Below are positions 53,932 to 62,841 of a stretch of 64,000 nucleotides of DNA, one piece after another (the stretch's first letter is position 1; each line of letters opens with the position of its first letter). The position numbers and the translations under genes are program-made. Origin of the DNA: Phosphitispora fastidiosa (GTDB lineage: Bacteria > Bacillota > Thermincolia > Thermincolales > UBA2595); assembly GCF_019008365.1 (NCBI RefSeq), contig NZ_JAHHUL010000001.1, positions 248,001 to 312,000 of the forward strand, read 5' to 3'. The notes below the pieces were generated by a model. The model was not told where the DNA came from. It saw only the letters and a list, made by a program, of their open reading frames with translations, and searched no databases.

Positions 53932-54369
53932 CTATTCTTTTGCAAATCTCTTGTTCGGACCCAGGGCTTTAATCTGTTCTGTCATTTCCTTGGTGGTATC
54001 AGCCCATTTTTGGCCTTCCGAACCAGAGATCCAGCGTGCGTTAAAACGGCCAGGTTCATATCCAACATACTCCAGGAGTCGTTTCAGGACCAGAAACCTT
54101 CTCCTGGTATAATAATTACCACTAACATAGTGGCAGTCTCCCGGGTGTCAGCCACCTACGAGGACACCATCAATCCCCCTCTGAAATGCCCTCAGTACAA
54201 AGTGCGGGTTAACCCGCCCGGAACAGGGAACGCGGACAACCCTCATGGTTGAAGGATGCTGAAAACGGCTTACCCCGCATACGTCCGCACCTGCATAGCT
54301 GCACCAGTTGCATGCAAAACCGAGTATCTTTGGCTGCCAGTTTGACAGGTCTTTTTCGTTTACAGACAT
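53932..54369 (-). CDS. flxD: FlxD/MvhD-like subunit, predicted selenoprotein (in-frame TGA)
   Basis: A predicted 145-residue [2Fe-2S] protein read through TGA at 54148-54150 as selenocysteine 74. Before the TGA it shows [15 protein letters not shown] and [12 protein letters not shown]; after it, [17 protein letters not shown], then an open frame to TAG at 53932. Together these match MvhD/VhuD, where the same position is Cys (or Sec in VhuD) within GG[C/U]HxGDCHY. Reading as a stop would remove half the protein including the cluster Cys. A hairpin (54119-54133) lies 14 bases downstream. ATG 54369 overlaps hdrA by 10 bases. It links HdrA to the Flx module. Confidence 0.85.
54119..54133 (-). promoter_or_regulatory. 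Candidate bacterial SECIS hairpin of flxD
   Basis: On the coding strand CCACTA-TGT-TAGTGG, extended by a G-U and a U-A pair, begins 14 bases after the TGA; the apical loop lies 20 bases from it. Loop distance and a G near the start of the loop fit the bacterial SECIS model (16-37 bases). Confidence 0.55.
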
Positions 54370-56348
54370 GCAGCATCCACCTCCGCAAGTAATTGTAGGT
54401 TGGTGAAGCCTTTAAGGTTAATGGAACCGGAACGGCATTCAGCGGTACAGGCCCCGCATCCCTGACAGAGACCGGAGTTTACGCTGGCAACCGTACGGGT
54501 AACAGTTTCACCATGAACTCTTTCTTGAATTTCCTTAGCCTCAATAGCCTTATATGGGCAAATTGGTTTACAGAGCAGACACCCGACACAGGTTGCCTCA
54601 TTAACTGCTGCAATCTGCGGGTTGGTAGCCATCTGGTCTTTGGAGAACATGCCAACAACCTTGACAGCCGCAGCGCTGGCCTGGGATACAGTGTCAGGAA
54701 CATCCTTTGGTCCCTGACAGCATCCGGCAAGGAACACACCTCCGGTATTTGTCTCCACCGGACGGAGTTTCGGGTGGGCTTCCGTGAACCAACCATCCTT
54801 GTCATATGAGAAACCAACCGTTTGAGCCACCTGAACGGCATCCGGACGGGACACCATAGCAGTCTCTACAACTACCATATCTGCCTCAACCTCAACACTC
54901 TTGCCAACCAGGGTGTCTTCACTACGGACAATAAGCTTACTGCCATCCTGATATATCTTGGATACCTGGCCGCGGATATACTTGGCTCCGTCCTGCTCCC
55001 TGGTCCGCATGTAGAATTCGTCATACAGCTTACCCGGAGTACGTACATCCATGTAGAAGACGTACACATCGGAGCCTTTGATTTTCTCGCGCACCTGGTG
55101 GGCATGCTTGGCAGTATACATACAGCAAGCTCTGGAACAGTATGACTTGGCTTTAAGGGTATCCCTTGAGCCAACACACTTAATAAATACAACTGTCTGA
55201 GGAGTCTCGCCATCTGAGGGACGCTTGATTTTGCCTCCGGTGGGACCACCAGCATTGACCAGACGCTCAAACTGCAGGCCGTCAATAACATCAGTAATGG
55301 TTCCCCCGCCATATTCAGGATAGTAATCTCCCCATTTAATCAGGTCAAAACCGGTGGCCATAACAATAGCCCCGAATTTTTCGGTTATCAGTTCGTCCTG
55401 GTCTTCATAATTGATTGCCCCGGCAGGGCAAACCTTGGCACAAACCCCGCATTTACCTTCGAGTAATTTCTTGCAGGATTTGTTGTCTATGACCGGCTTG
55501 TTAGGAACTGACTGGGCAAAGGGCTTGTAAATGGCAGTCCGCTGACCCATACCCTCATCAAACTCACTGGTTACCTTTTTGGTGGGACACTTGGTTTCAC
55601 ACATACCACAACCGGTACACTTGGAGTAATCAACATACTTAGCTCTCTTTTTAATGGTTACATCAAAATTGCCAATATAGCCGCCTACCGCATTAACTTC
55701 AGAGTAGGTGTAAAGCGTAATGTTCGGATGCTGCGCCGCAGCAACCATCTTTGGTGTGAGAATTCAGGCGCCGCAGTCAAGGGTCGGGAAGGTCTTGTCA
55801 AGCTGTGCCATCCTCCCGCCGATGGTGGCTTCCTTCTCCACAATAACAACCTGGTGGCCGGCATCAGCAATATCCAGAGCAGCCTGGATACCGGCAATAC
55901 CGCCGCCGATAACAAGCGCACGCTTGGTTACCGGGATAAAGCTCTCATAGAGCGGTTCCAATTTGGCTACCTTAGCCACAGCCTTACGAACCAGATCCAT
56001 AGCCTTCTGGGTTGCCCTCTCCGGTTCAGCAGAATGTACCCAGGCACAATGCTCCCTGAGGTTCGCCATTTCAACCAGATACGGGTTCAAGCCTGCAGTT
56101 TCAACAGCCTTCTGAAAGGTTGGCAGGTGCATCCGCGGTGAGCAGGAAGCAACTACCACTGCATCAATTTTGTGTTCTTTGATTGCCTGGATCATGGCTG
56201 CCTGTCCGGGTTCAGAACAAGTATACTTGTTCTCCTGGACGAAGGCTACACCGGGCAGGGTTCTGACAAATTCCGCCACTTTAGGAACCTCAACTACTCC
56301 CCCGATGTTGGAGCCGCACCAGCAAAGAAACACCCCTATTCTCTTCAT
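54360..56348 (-). CDS. hdrA: Heterodisulfide reductase subunit A, predicted selenoprotein (in-frame TGA)
   Basis: Electron-bifurcating flavin and iron-sulfur core subunit. Read through TGA (55764-55766) it is a 662-residue protein with Sec195. The motif across it is DCGAUILTPK, where family members have DCSACILTPK, so Sec replaces the second Cys of a CxxC. Before it lie [21 protein letters not shown] and the FAD site [16 protein letters not shown]; after it, four ferredoxin-type clusters ([41 protein letters not shown]). No frame change occurs. Ordinary gene calling splits it in two. ATG 56348 with GGGGAG 8 bases upstream. Confidence 0.9.
55726..55746 (-). promoter_or_regulatory. Candidate bacterial SECIS hairpin of hdrA
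   Basis: On the coding strand, GG-TT-GCTGC-GGC-GCAGC-AT-CC begins 17 bases after the TGA. The apical loop GGC starts 26 bases after it and opens with GG, which fits bacterial SECIS rules. The UU/AU internal loop breaks the lower stem. Confidence 0.55.
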
Positions 56349-56389
56349 TTGCATCGCTCCCCATAAAATAAGATTTTATTAGTTAAAAT

Positions 56390-57253
56390 CTAGCTGATTT
56401 TAGCCATCAATAATTGGGTGTCGGTACAATGTCCGCTGTCAAGACCGATTTCCTGCGGCATCGACCCCATGGCATAAGCCATTAACTCTGTAAAATAAAC
56501 CACCGGAATCTTATAATTGGTCTTAAACTTCTTGTTAATCTGTTCCATCCTCATATCAAGATTCATCTCACATACCGGACAGGCGGTAACAATCACATCT
56601 GCACCGGCCTTATAAGCCATCTCAACAACTTTTTTGCTCATTGACACCGTAGTGTCCACATCCTGGAAGATCATTGAGGCGCCGCAGCATTCGGTTTTGA
56701 ACGGCCAGTCAACAGCCTCAGCGCCCAGAGCCTTCATCATGTCATCCATTAAATGCGGGTTTTCCGAATCATCAACATGAGCAACTTTTGGCGGTTTAAC
56801 ATAGTAACAGCCATAATATGAAGCTACCTTCAAGCCTTTTAAGGGTTTCTTCACCGTCTGGGCTATCTTATCCATACCAATAGCGGCAAGGAAGTCAATT
56901 ATGGAAAATATTTTGCTGGTACCATTAATTTCTTCCTCAATAGCCCTGCTTATCTTGTCTTTCATTTCCGGACTGTTGTTGATTTCGTGGTTAACCCAGA
57001 CCATCCTCTGCCAGCAGGCGGCACAAGGGGCCAAAACATCAAGGCCCTCTTTTTCAGCCTTGACCAGAGTTTTAGCCGGAATAGCCAGGCCGACAAGATG
57101 GCCCATACTATGGCCCGAACTGGCGCCGCAGCAAACCCAGTCCGGAATTTCCCATAATTCGACTCCCAGGTGCTTGCAAACCGCTTTCACGGAAAGGTCA
57201 TAGGACGTTTCCATTGAATGGAGGGAACATCCTGGATAATAAGCGTATCGCAT
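56390..57253 (-). CDS. hdrB: Heterodisulfide reductase subunit B
   Basis: A 287-residue catalytic subunit that carries the noncubane [4Fe-4S] clusters for disulfide reduction. Both CCG motifs are present: YPGCSLHS then WVCCGASSGH and CAACW, and later YYGCYYVKPP, ECCGASMIF and CPVCEMN. Its ATG shares bases with the hdrC stop (TAATG). Physiological disulfide is unknown in a bacterium (DsrC-like proteins are a candidate). Confidence 0.92.
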   Translation of the reverse strand: MRYAYYPGCSLHSMETSYDLSVKAVCKHLGVELWEIPDWVCCGASSGHSMGHLVGLAIPAKTLVKAEKEGLDVLAPCAACWQRMVWVNHEINNSPEMKDKISRAIEEEINGTSKIFSIIDFLAAIGMDKIAQTVKKPLKGLKVASYYGCYYVKPPKVAHVDDSENPHLMDDMMKALGAEAVDWPFKTECCGASMIFQDVDTTVSMSKKVVEMAYKAGADVIVTACPVCEMNLDMRMEQINKKFKTNYKIPVVYFTELMAYAMGSMPQEIGLDSGHCTDTQLLMAKIS

Positions 57254-57843
57254 TAGTTCTCACCTTCAATCTTTTTGCAATTTTCGACAACTTTACGGAT
57301 CTGGTCCGAATTCTTCATCTTCGGCGGAAATTTTGGCATTCTGAAAACAGCGCTTATCATCGCCGGAACACCGATGGCCAGGTCGGCAAACATAGTACCT
57401 GACTGCTTTAATTTCAGGGTTACAAATAATCCGGCCTCATATACGCGGCCATACTTTATAATGGAATTCATGAAGATATCGTGGAACACATTAGCATTAT
57501 TAAAGCCCTCGGTAATACCGCGCTTTTTGGCCATAATACGGATTGTGTCCATAACTCTGGGGATATCAATATCCCTGGGACAGCGAGCTGTACATGTGGA
57601 ACACAGGACACACGCCCAGATGGTCCTTGTCCTCATGACCTCTTCTTCCATCCCGAGCTGTACCATACGCATAACACGGTTTGGGGAAATATCCATGCCG
57701 CCGCAGATATGAACAGAACATCCGGCAGAACACTTCCCACACTGGTAGCACTTACGGACATCTACGCCGCATTCCTCAAAAACCCTGTCAGCGAAGTCGC
57801 CGTGTTCTCTTTGTTGTGCAGATAAATTTAACATAGAACTCAT
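57253..57843 (-). CDS. hdrC: Heterodisulfide reductase subunit C
   Basis: A 196-residue iron-sulfur subunit with two [4Fe-4S] motifs, CYQCGKCSAGC near residue 32 and CVLCSTCTARCP near 82, passing electrons from HdrA to HdrB. It is the first gene of hdrCBA-flxDCBA. ATG 57843 with GAGGGG upstream. An inverted repeat lies about 125-155 bases upstream. Confidence 0.92.
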   Translation of the reverse strand: MSSMLNLSAQQREHGDFADRVFEECGVDVRKCYQCGKCSAGCSVHICGGMDISPNRVMRMVQLGMEEEVMRTRTIWACVLCSTCTARCPRDIDIPRVMDTIRIMAKKRGITEGFNNANVFHDIFMNSIIKYGRVYEAGLFVTLKLKQSGTMFADLAIGVPAMISAVFRMPKFPPKMKNSDQIRKVVENCKKIEGEN

Positions 57844-58206
57844 TACTCAACCCCTCTTTGTCAGAAGTAAATACCCGAATATCAGTGATGGACGGTTCCA
57901 ACACCTCCTTAAAAAGGTTATAAAATGAATAAATTTCCATGTGAAAACTATAACAAAATTAAGTGATAAAATTACACAGTATGTCCTGTATAATTTTATT
58001 CTATGCGGGCCTTATAATTCCTTTTTCCATTTAAAAATTTTTCCGAAAATTAAATAAAATTGTAGACCCGCGTAATTCGTGCGTTCGCAATTAAAAAAAA
58101 GAGACCTGAAACATCTCTCTGAAGAACTTTTGAATTGGACAGTCACCATTCTGCCGGTCTCCCATAATATATATACAGATTCGGAATTATAAAGGGGTGA
58201 GAGGTC
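57844..58206. other. Noncoding region between hdrC and spoVM
   Basis: About 363 bases with divergent starts at both ends. It holds the palindrome at 57966-57999 and an A+T-rich stretch with possible TATAGT/TATAAT boxes. A leftward open frame from 58356 runs across spoVM and into this region; it has no ribosome site and I treat it as a shadow. Confidence 0.6.
57966..57999. promoter_or_regulatory. Near-perfect 34-bp palindrome upstream of the Hdr-Flx operon
   Basis: Arms ATAAAATTACACAG and CTGTATAATTTTAT (one mismatch in 14) are separated by TATGTC. The size, symmetry and place 123-156 bases before hdrC suggest an operator for a dimeric regulator. It does not match the Rex consensus TTGTGA-N6-TCACAA well. 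Confidence 0.55.
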
Positions 58207-58272
58207 TTGCGAGTTTACTTTATCAGACTTCCGCAATTTGTCAGAAAAGCATTGATTAAAATATTTAATTAG
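58207..58272 (+). CDS. spoVM: Stage V sporulation protein M (SpoVM-like, 21 residues)
   Basis: A 21-residue peptide starting MRVYFIRLPQFVRKA and ending KIFN. Bacillus SpoVM (MKFYTIKLPKFLGG...) has the same start pattern: basic residue 2, Y4, I6, basic 7, L8, P9 and F11. SpoVM is a curved-membrane-binding amphipathic helix that guides coat assembly on the forespore, and its Pro9 is needed for function. TTG 58207 is preceded by GGGGTGAGAGG. Being below usual length limits it is easily missed. A hairpin follows at 58364. Confidence 0.8.
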   Translation: MRVYFIRLPQFVRKALIKIFN

Positions 58273-58336
58273 CAATGATTTCGACACAAATCGCCACAAC
58301 ACCATCCGCAAACACATGCGGATAACAATCAATAAG

Positions 58337-58354
58337 GCGGGAAACGTTTCCCGC
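58337..58354. repeat. 18-bp perfect palindrome
   Basis: GCGGGAAAC and its exact complement GTTTCCCGC abut, 65 bases after spoVM. It could be an operator or part of a terminator together with the hairpin that follows. Confidence 0.4.
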
Positions 58355-58363
58355 AACCTTCAG

Positions 58364-58405
58364 GGCTGTTAAAACCGTTATCACCTCAGACGGTTTTCAA
58401 CAGCC
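58364..58405. terminator. Hairpin between spoVM and pssA
   Basis: GGCTGTTAAAACCG and CGGTTTTCAACAGCC pair with one bulge and a 13-base loop. It lies between convergent spoVM and pssA and would stop transcripts of either strand; T-runs are weak (TCATTATTTTG on the plus strand). Confidence 0.6.
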
Positions 58406-58429
58406 TCATTATTTTGTATCCAAATTGTC

Positions 58430-58939
58430 TCAGTATTTCCGCACCTTAATATTGCTTACCATCAGGTAAGATAAGACAACCATGAGTACAGGATAAACCA
58501 TTGGCGGTATAAATACTCTGTGTCCAATCAGTACAATAAGAGCCACCAAGCTTCCGGCAGCAGTTATGGGAACACCTATAAAATAGTCTGAAACATTTAA
58601 TACATTAAACCTGGCCAGCCTGATAGCGCCGCAAAGGGCAAAGGCTATGCATACTATGAGTCCTGCAGGCCCAAAGGACTTCAGTTCAAGAGCATAGACC
58701 AGTATAGCCGGCGCAACACCGAAGGAAACCAGGTCAGCCAGAGAATCCAATTCCTTCCCGAAAGTAGAAGTTGCATCAAGTCGCCTGGCTACCCGCCCGT
58801 CCATGGCATCAAGAATCATAGCAAGCAAAATCATGGATGCTGATATGATATACTCGTCCTCCATGGTAAAAATCAGTGAGGTTATTCCCAGCAGCAGGTT
58901 GGATAAAGTAAACAGGCTCGGAATAAATTTAATGTTCAT
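58430..58939 (-). CDS. pssA: CDP-diacylglycerol--serine O-phosphatidyltransferase
   Basis: Makes phosphatidylserine from CDP-diacylglycerol and serine at the inner membrane. The 169-residue membrane protein has the CDP-alcohol phosphotransferase motif DAMDGRVARR..FGKELDSLAD with all Asp residues, and about five helices. ATG 58939 has GGGAGG 8 bases upstream and overlaps the psd stop; the frame runs on to 59020 without a better site. It forms an operon with psd for phosphatidylethanolamine. Confidence 0.93.
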   Translation of the reverse strand: MNIKFIPSLFTLSNLLLGITSLIFTMEDEYIISASMILLAMILDAMDGRVARRLDATSTFGKELDSLADLVSFGVAPAILVYALELKSFGPAGLIVCIAFALCGAIRLARFNVLNVSDYFIGVPITAAGSLVALIVLIGHRVFIPPMVYPVLMVVLSYLMVSNIKVRKY

Positions 58940-59573
58940 CTGTAAGCCTCCCAATAACTGTTTCCCCTCCAACAACTTTCTGTCCTTTTGCCACCAAAAT
59001 ATGGACATCTGTCGGGACAATCAACTCCGTACAAGAACCGAATTTGATGAGACCAAAGAGATCTCCCCTTGACAAGGTGTCATTATTTTCCACACAACAC
59101 ACGATGCGCCGGGCAATAAACCCCGTTATTTGGATAACCATTACCTTAAGAATATCATTTTCTATACCGACATAGTTCCTTTCATTAATTTCCGAAGCAT
59201 GACTCTTGAAAGCAGGAATCATCTTGCCTGGCCTGTAACTGCGGTATTTGACAGTTCCGCTGATAGGAGACCGATTAAGGTGAACATTAAAAATCGACAG
59301 GAAAATAGTTACTTTTACAGCCCTGCTTTTCAGAAACCTGTCCTCATAAATCTCTGAAATATCCATGACGGTCCCATCAGCAGGTGACACCAAGACCCCT
59401 TCATCTGAAGGTATCCGCCTTTTGGGATTCCTGAAGAAGAAGGCCACAAACAAAAGTAAAATTCCCGGAAGCAACGCAACAGGTGGAAAAACATAAAGGG
59501 CAATTGCTGTCAAAATCCCCAAAACGGCAAGATACGGTGCGGCATCGCTTGCAATAATAAAGCTCTGTTTCAT
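58929..59573 (-). CDS. psd: Phosphatidylserine decarboxylase, short (archaeal-type) form
   Basis: A 214-residue pyruvoyl enzyme making phosphatidylethanolamine. Two N-terminal helices are followed by the domain with PADGTVMDI, FNVHLNRSPISG and the self-cleavage motif GLIKFGSCTE, in which Ser becomes the pyruvoyl group. Its length matches the short clostridial/archaeal class. Start is ambiguous: ATG 59573 lies 12 bases from AGGAGG, while TTG 59582 lies 3 bases from it. Confidence 0.92.
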   Translation of the reverse strand: MKQSFIIASDAAPYLAVLGILTAIALYVFPPVALLPGILLLFVAFFFRNPKRRIPSDEGVLVSPADGTVMDISEIYEDRFLKSRAVKVTIFLSIFNVHLNRSPISGTVKYRSYRPGKMIPAFKSHASEINERNYVGIENDILKVMVIQITGFIARRIVCCVENNDTLSRGDLFGLIKFGSCTELIVPTDVHILVAKGQKVVGGETVIGRLTDEH

Positions 59574-59643
59574 GTGACCCAAAGACCTCCTGAAAAATCA
59601 ACTCATTACATTTTACCACCTTTTTATAAATAATAAAAGGGTT

Positions 59644-62600
59644 TTATGTCGTATCAGCATCCTCTGTTCTTTTCCTGCGCCATGATTCAAGCTGTTTCTC
59701 AATATCACCGGCATTTTCCAAAAGATTCCGAACCCTGAAGCCTGCGCGCTCACCGGTATGCCAGTCTGAGACTTTCTGCAGTACCGTCGGAGTGTCTCCT
59801 TTTATATGGGTCTTTATTGGCAGAGAACTCAGGAATTTCCGCCCATACCTTCTTGTCACCAGCCTGCAATCAAGAACAACCACAACGCCCTCATCCTCCT
59901 CGGTCCTGATAAGCCGTCCGAATCCCTGTTTAAGCTGAATAACGGCCTCAGGAACAGTAAACCCGAAAAAAGGGTCCCTGTTTTCCCTGGCAATCTTTTC
60001 CGTCCGGGCCTCAATAACCGGCGTATTTGGCGGTAAAAAAGGGAGCCTGACAATAATAACACACTGCAGCATGTCTCCCGGCAGGTCTATTCCTTCCCAG
60101 AAACTGCTGGAACCGTACAGGACACAGCACGGGTTTTTCCTAAACTCATTTGCCAGTCTGGTCCGCCCGCCATCAATGCGGTGCCCCAGAATAGTGATTC
60201 CTTCGGGCTCCAATTCCGGTCGCAGTTTGTGATAGGATTCCCGGAGCATTTTATGTGAAGTAAACAGGACTAGGGTCCGACCCCGAAATATCCGGGCAAT
60301 ATCCCTGATAACCGGGTTAATGAATTGGACGTATTCGGCTTCACATACAGAGGACGGGTCAGGAATGTCCCTGACAATACACAGGAGGGATTGACGCTCA
60401 TAGGAAAATGGAGACTCAATAAGACGGGTAACTACCTTTTCTTCCGGGATCAGGGAAAGTCCCGTCCGTTCCATAAAATGATCAAATTTTCCGTCAACAC
60501 TTATTGTTGCCGAGGTTAAAAGTATGCTCTTCTTGGTCAGAAAAAGGTTCTCACTCAATAACCTGCTGACCGTAACCGGGGCGCTGCGGAACTTCACCTC
60601 CGGTTTTTCTCCCCTTTGTACTTCCATCCAGTGCACGGAGTTTAATTCACCATCACAAAACAGATTCAGCTGAGAAATAACTTCCCTCAGGAAACCGCGC
60701 TGATATTCAATATCTTTGATGAGGGAGATGAACTCCTTGTGTTCACCTTCTTCGTCTTCCTTCTGCAGTAACCCAGCGATTTTCCCCAGTATCTTTTCCA
60801 GCAGAGACGCCCGGTAGGTGTAATTCTCCTTAATACTTGCATAAGCCTTCCATGACGCATCCTGTCTATGATGTTCCCGTATTCTGAGAACAGAGCAGTT
60901 ATTATCAAAATTTTCATTACAATTACAGTCTACCCATTCTATGAAAAATTCTTCCGTTTCATTAACCGAGTCACAGTTCTTGCTGACCCGGTCCACGGCC
61001 TCATCGATAAACCCTCCGAGTTTCTCAGCAGAATCACTGAGTTTCCAGGTATAATTTTTTAATATCTGCCTCAGCAGAAATAACAGGCCAGGTCCCCCGC
61101 CCTTTCTAAAACTTCTATTCATTGATAACAGAAAGACCCTTAGAGCCGCGAGGCTGATTGTCCACCCCAGCTGCTGTGTAGCGCTGTCTTCCAGGTGGTG
61201 GGCTTCATCGATGACGAGATAATCGTAAGGAGGCAGCAGCTTATTCTGGACCTTGATATCAGCCAGCAGCAGTGAATGATTGACTACCAGCAGGTCTGCC
61301 GTTTCAGCCTGTCTTCTGGCCTTGTTTACGAAACACTGCCTGGCAAACCAGCGGCAGCCGGGACCAATACAGTGATCCTGCTCTGAATTTATCTCACTCC
61401 AGTACCTGGTCTGGTCAGGGGAGATGTTTAGTTCTGACCGTTCACCTGAAACTGTCATGGTCAGCCATACCAGTACTTTAAGGCAGAAAACGGTTTCCCG
61501 GTGATGGTATTTGTTATCACTGCCGGTATCACGTGGCTCTGCAGCATTTTTCAGCATCTCTTCCCAGCGCCTCAGGCAGATATAATTGTTCCGGCCTTTA
61601 ACGAGCGCTGCTTTGAAATCGATTCCTGCAATGTCCCTTATTTGGGGAAGGTCCTTATTGAGCAGCTGCTCCTGTAAGTTAATAGTATGTGTGGAGACAA
61701 CTACCTTGGTCCGGTCAGTTAAGGCCCAGACAACTGCAGGCAGCAGGTATGCCAGGGATTTGCCGATACCGGTGCCGGCTTCGACCAGAATGTGCCTGCC
61801 TTCCCGAAACCCGGCGGAAACTGTTCTCAGCATATCCACCTGGCCCTGCCGGTATTTGTATTTGGGATCATTCTTTGCAAAAATACCTTCAGGTCCCAGA
61901 TATTCTTCCAGTCCTGCAAAAGCCGGTCCACGATATTTGCCTCCGGCTTTATCAGTAAACAGGCGGTCTGAACCCGGGTCGCCGGGATTCCTGTTTCCCG
62001 ATCCGGAATCACTCATATAGGCATAGGGAACTCCTCTTTTCCGGTCCGAAAAACGAGTCGCAGTTTCGGTTAAATGCCTGCCCAAGATTTCCGCAAAGGT
62101 CGTTTGACAATTTCCGAGTACTTGAACAGCCCGAAACAGGATCTCATTGTCAAAGTGATCAAATAATTCTATACACTTTTTAAACGTTTCCCATGCTGCT
62201 TCGGCATCATCCAATGCCCTGTGAGAAACGGCGCTGCCTACCCCCAGAATCTGCCTGACAGTTTCCAAACGGTAACTTTCAGCCCTCGGCAGCACTGCCT
62301 GAACCAGGTCCAGGGTATCAAAGCTGGGGTTTAACAGCAAATACCCTGTCTTCTGCTGCAGGAAATTAATATCAAAGGATATATTATGTCCAAAGATTGG
62401 GCAGTCGCCGATGAAGTTCCACAACTTTCCGGCTTCCCCGGAAAGCGCCGGGGCATCTCTTAACATGTCATCTGTCAGGCCTGTCAGGGTCACAATCTGA
62501 ACGGGAAGCTTTCTCCCGGGATTCAGCAGGGTATGAAACCTGTCAACAACCTCACCCTTCCTGACAGCTATGACCCCAATTTCAATAATTTCATCAGATT

Positions 62601-62652
62601 CAGGATTAAGTCCGGTTGTTTCAATATCCAAAAAAACGTAAGTATCTGCCAT
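59644..62652 (-). CDS. dinG: DnaQ-like exonuclease/DinG-type helicase fusion
   Basis: A 1002-residue fusion. The N-terminal DEDD exonuclease has DIETTGLNPESDE, HNISFDINFL and a later HRALDDAEAA. The helicase part has Walker A EAGTGIGKSLAYL, DEAHHLEDSA and GSSSFWEGIDLPG, plus four Cys near an XPD-like cluster: C in YICLRRW, CIGPGC and RQCFVNKA. Such DinG proteins repair or unwind DNA, likely R-loops and forks. ATG 62652 with AGGGAG upstream. Single gene. Confidence 0.92.
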   Translation of the reverse strand: MADTYVFLDIETTGLNPESDEIIEIGVIAVRKGEVVDRFHTLLNPGRKLPVQIVTLTGLTDDMLRDAPALSGEAGKLWNFIGDCPIFGHNISFDINFLQQKTGYLLLNPSFDTLDLVQAVLPRAESYRLETVRQILGVGSAVSHRALDDAEAAWETFKKCIELFDHFDNEILFRAVQVLGNCQTTFAEILGRHLTETATRFSDRKRGVPYAYMSDSGSGNRNPGDPGSDRLFTDKAGGKYRGPAFAGLEEYLGPEGIFAKNDPKYKYRQGQVDMLRTVSAGFREGRHILVEAGTGIGKSLAYLLPAVVWALTDRTKVVVSTHTINLQEQLLNKDLPQIRDIAGIDFKAALVKGRNNYICLRRWEEMLKNAAEPRDTGSDNKYHHRETVFCLKVLVWLTMTVSGERSELNISPDQTRYWSEINSEQDHCIGPGCRWFARQCFVNKARRQAETADLLVVNHSLLLADIKVQNKLLPPYDYLVIDEAHHLEDSATQQLGWTISLAALRVFLLSMNRSFRKGGGPGLLFLLRQILKNYTWKLSDSAEKLGGFIDEAVDRVSKNCDSVNETEEFFIEWVDCNCNENFDNNCSVLRIREHHRQDASWKAYASIKENYTYRASLLEKILGKIAGLLQKEDEEGEHKEFISLIKDIEYQRGFLREVISQLNLFCDGELNSVHWMEVQRGEKPEVKFRSAPVTVSRLLSENLFLTKKSILLTSATISVDGKFDHFMERTGLSLIPEEKVVTRLIESPFSYERQSLLCIVRDIPDPSSVCEAEYVQFINPVIRDIARIFRGRTLVLFTSHKMLRESYHKLRPELEPEGITILGHRIDGGRTRLANEFRKNPCCVLYGSSSFWEGIDLPGDMLQCVIIVRLPFLPPNTPVIEARTEKIARENRDPFFGFTVPEAVIQLKQGFGRLIRTEEDEGVVVVLDCRLVTRRYGRKFLSSLPIKTHIKGDTPTVLQKVSDWHTGERAGFRVRNLLENAGDIEKQLESWRRKRTEDADTT

Positions 62653-62797
62653 TAATTGTTTTCTCCCTGCTTCACTTTATATATTAGATTTTAACCCATT
62701 ACCCGTATCAATGGCAACACTGACCCGGCTGAAACATTCGCAAGGGATAAATTTAGCTCTCCAGTCCGGTAAAAAATTTATACTTTCCTATACGTCC

Positions 62798-62831
62798 AGA
62801 AAAAAAATGACAGGTATATACCTGTCATTTT
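62798..62831 (-). terminator. Terminator downstream of the universal stress protein gene
   Basis: A perfect 28-bp palindrome (AAAATGACAGGTA and its complement, TATACCTGTCATTTT) is followed on the minus strand by a run of about eight T. Confidence 0.9.
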
Positions 62832-62841
62832 GTTAGAATTT

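Noticed and set aside
54360-56354. hdrA as two separate genes or a pseudogene
   Set aside because: The frame is unchanged across the TGA, the sequence around it matches the conserved CxxC site with Sec in place of Cys, and a second TGA in flxD follows the same logic.
58012-58356. Leftward open frame antisense to spoVM
   Set aside because: No ribosome site, odd composition, and it overlaps spoVM on the other strand.
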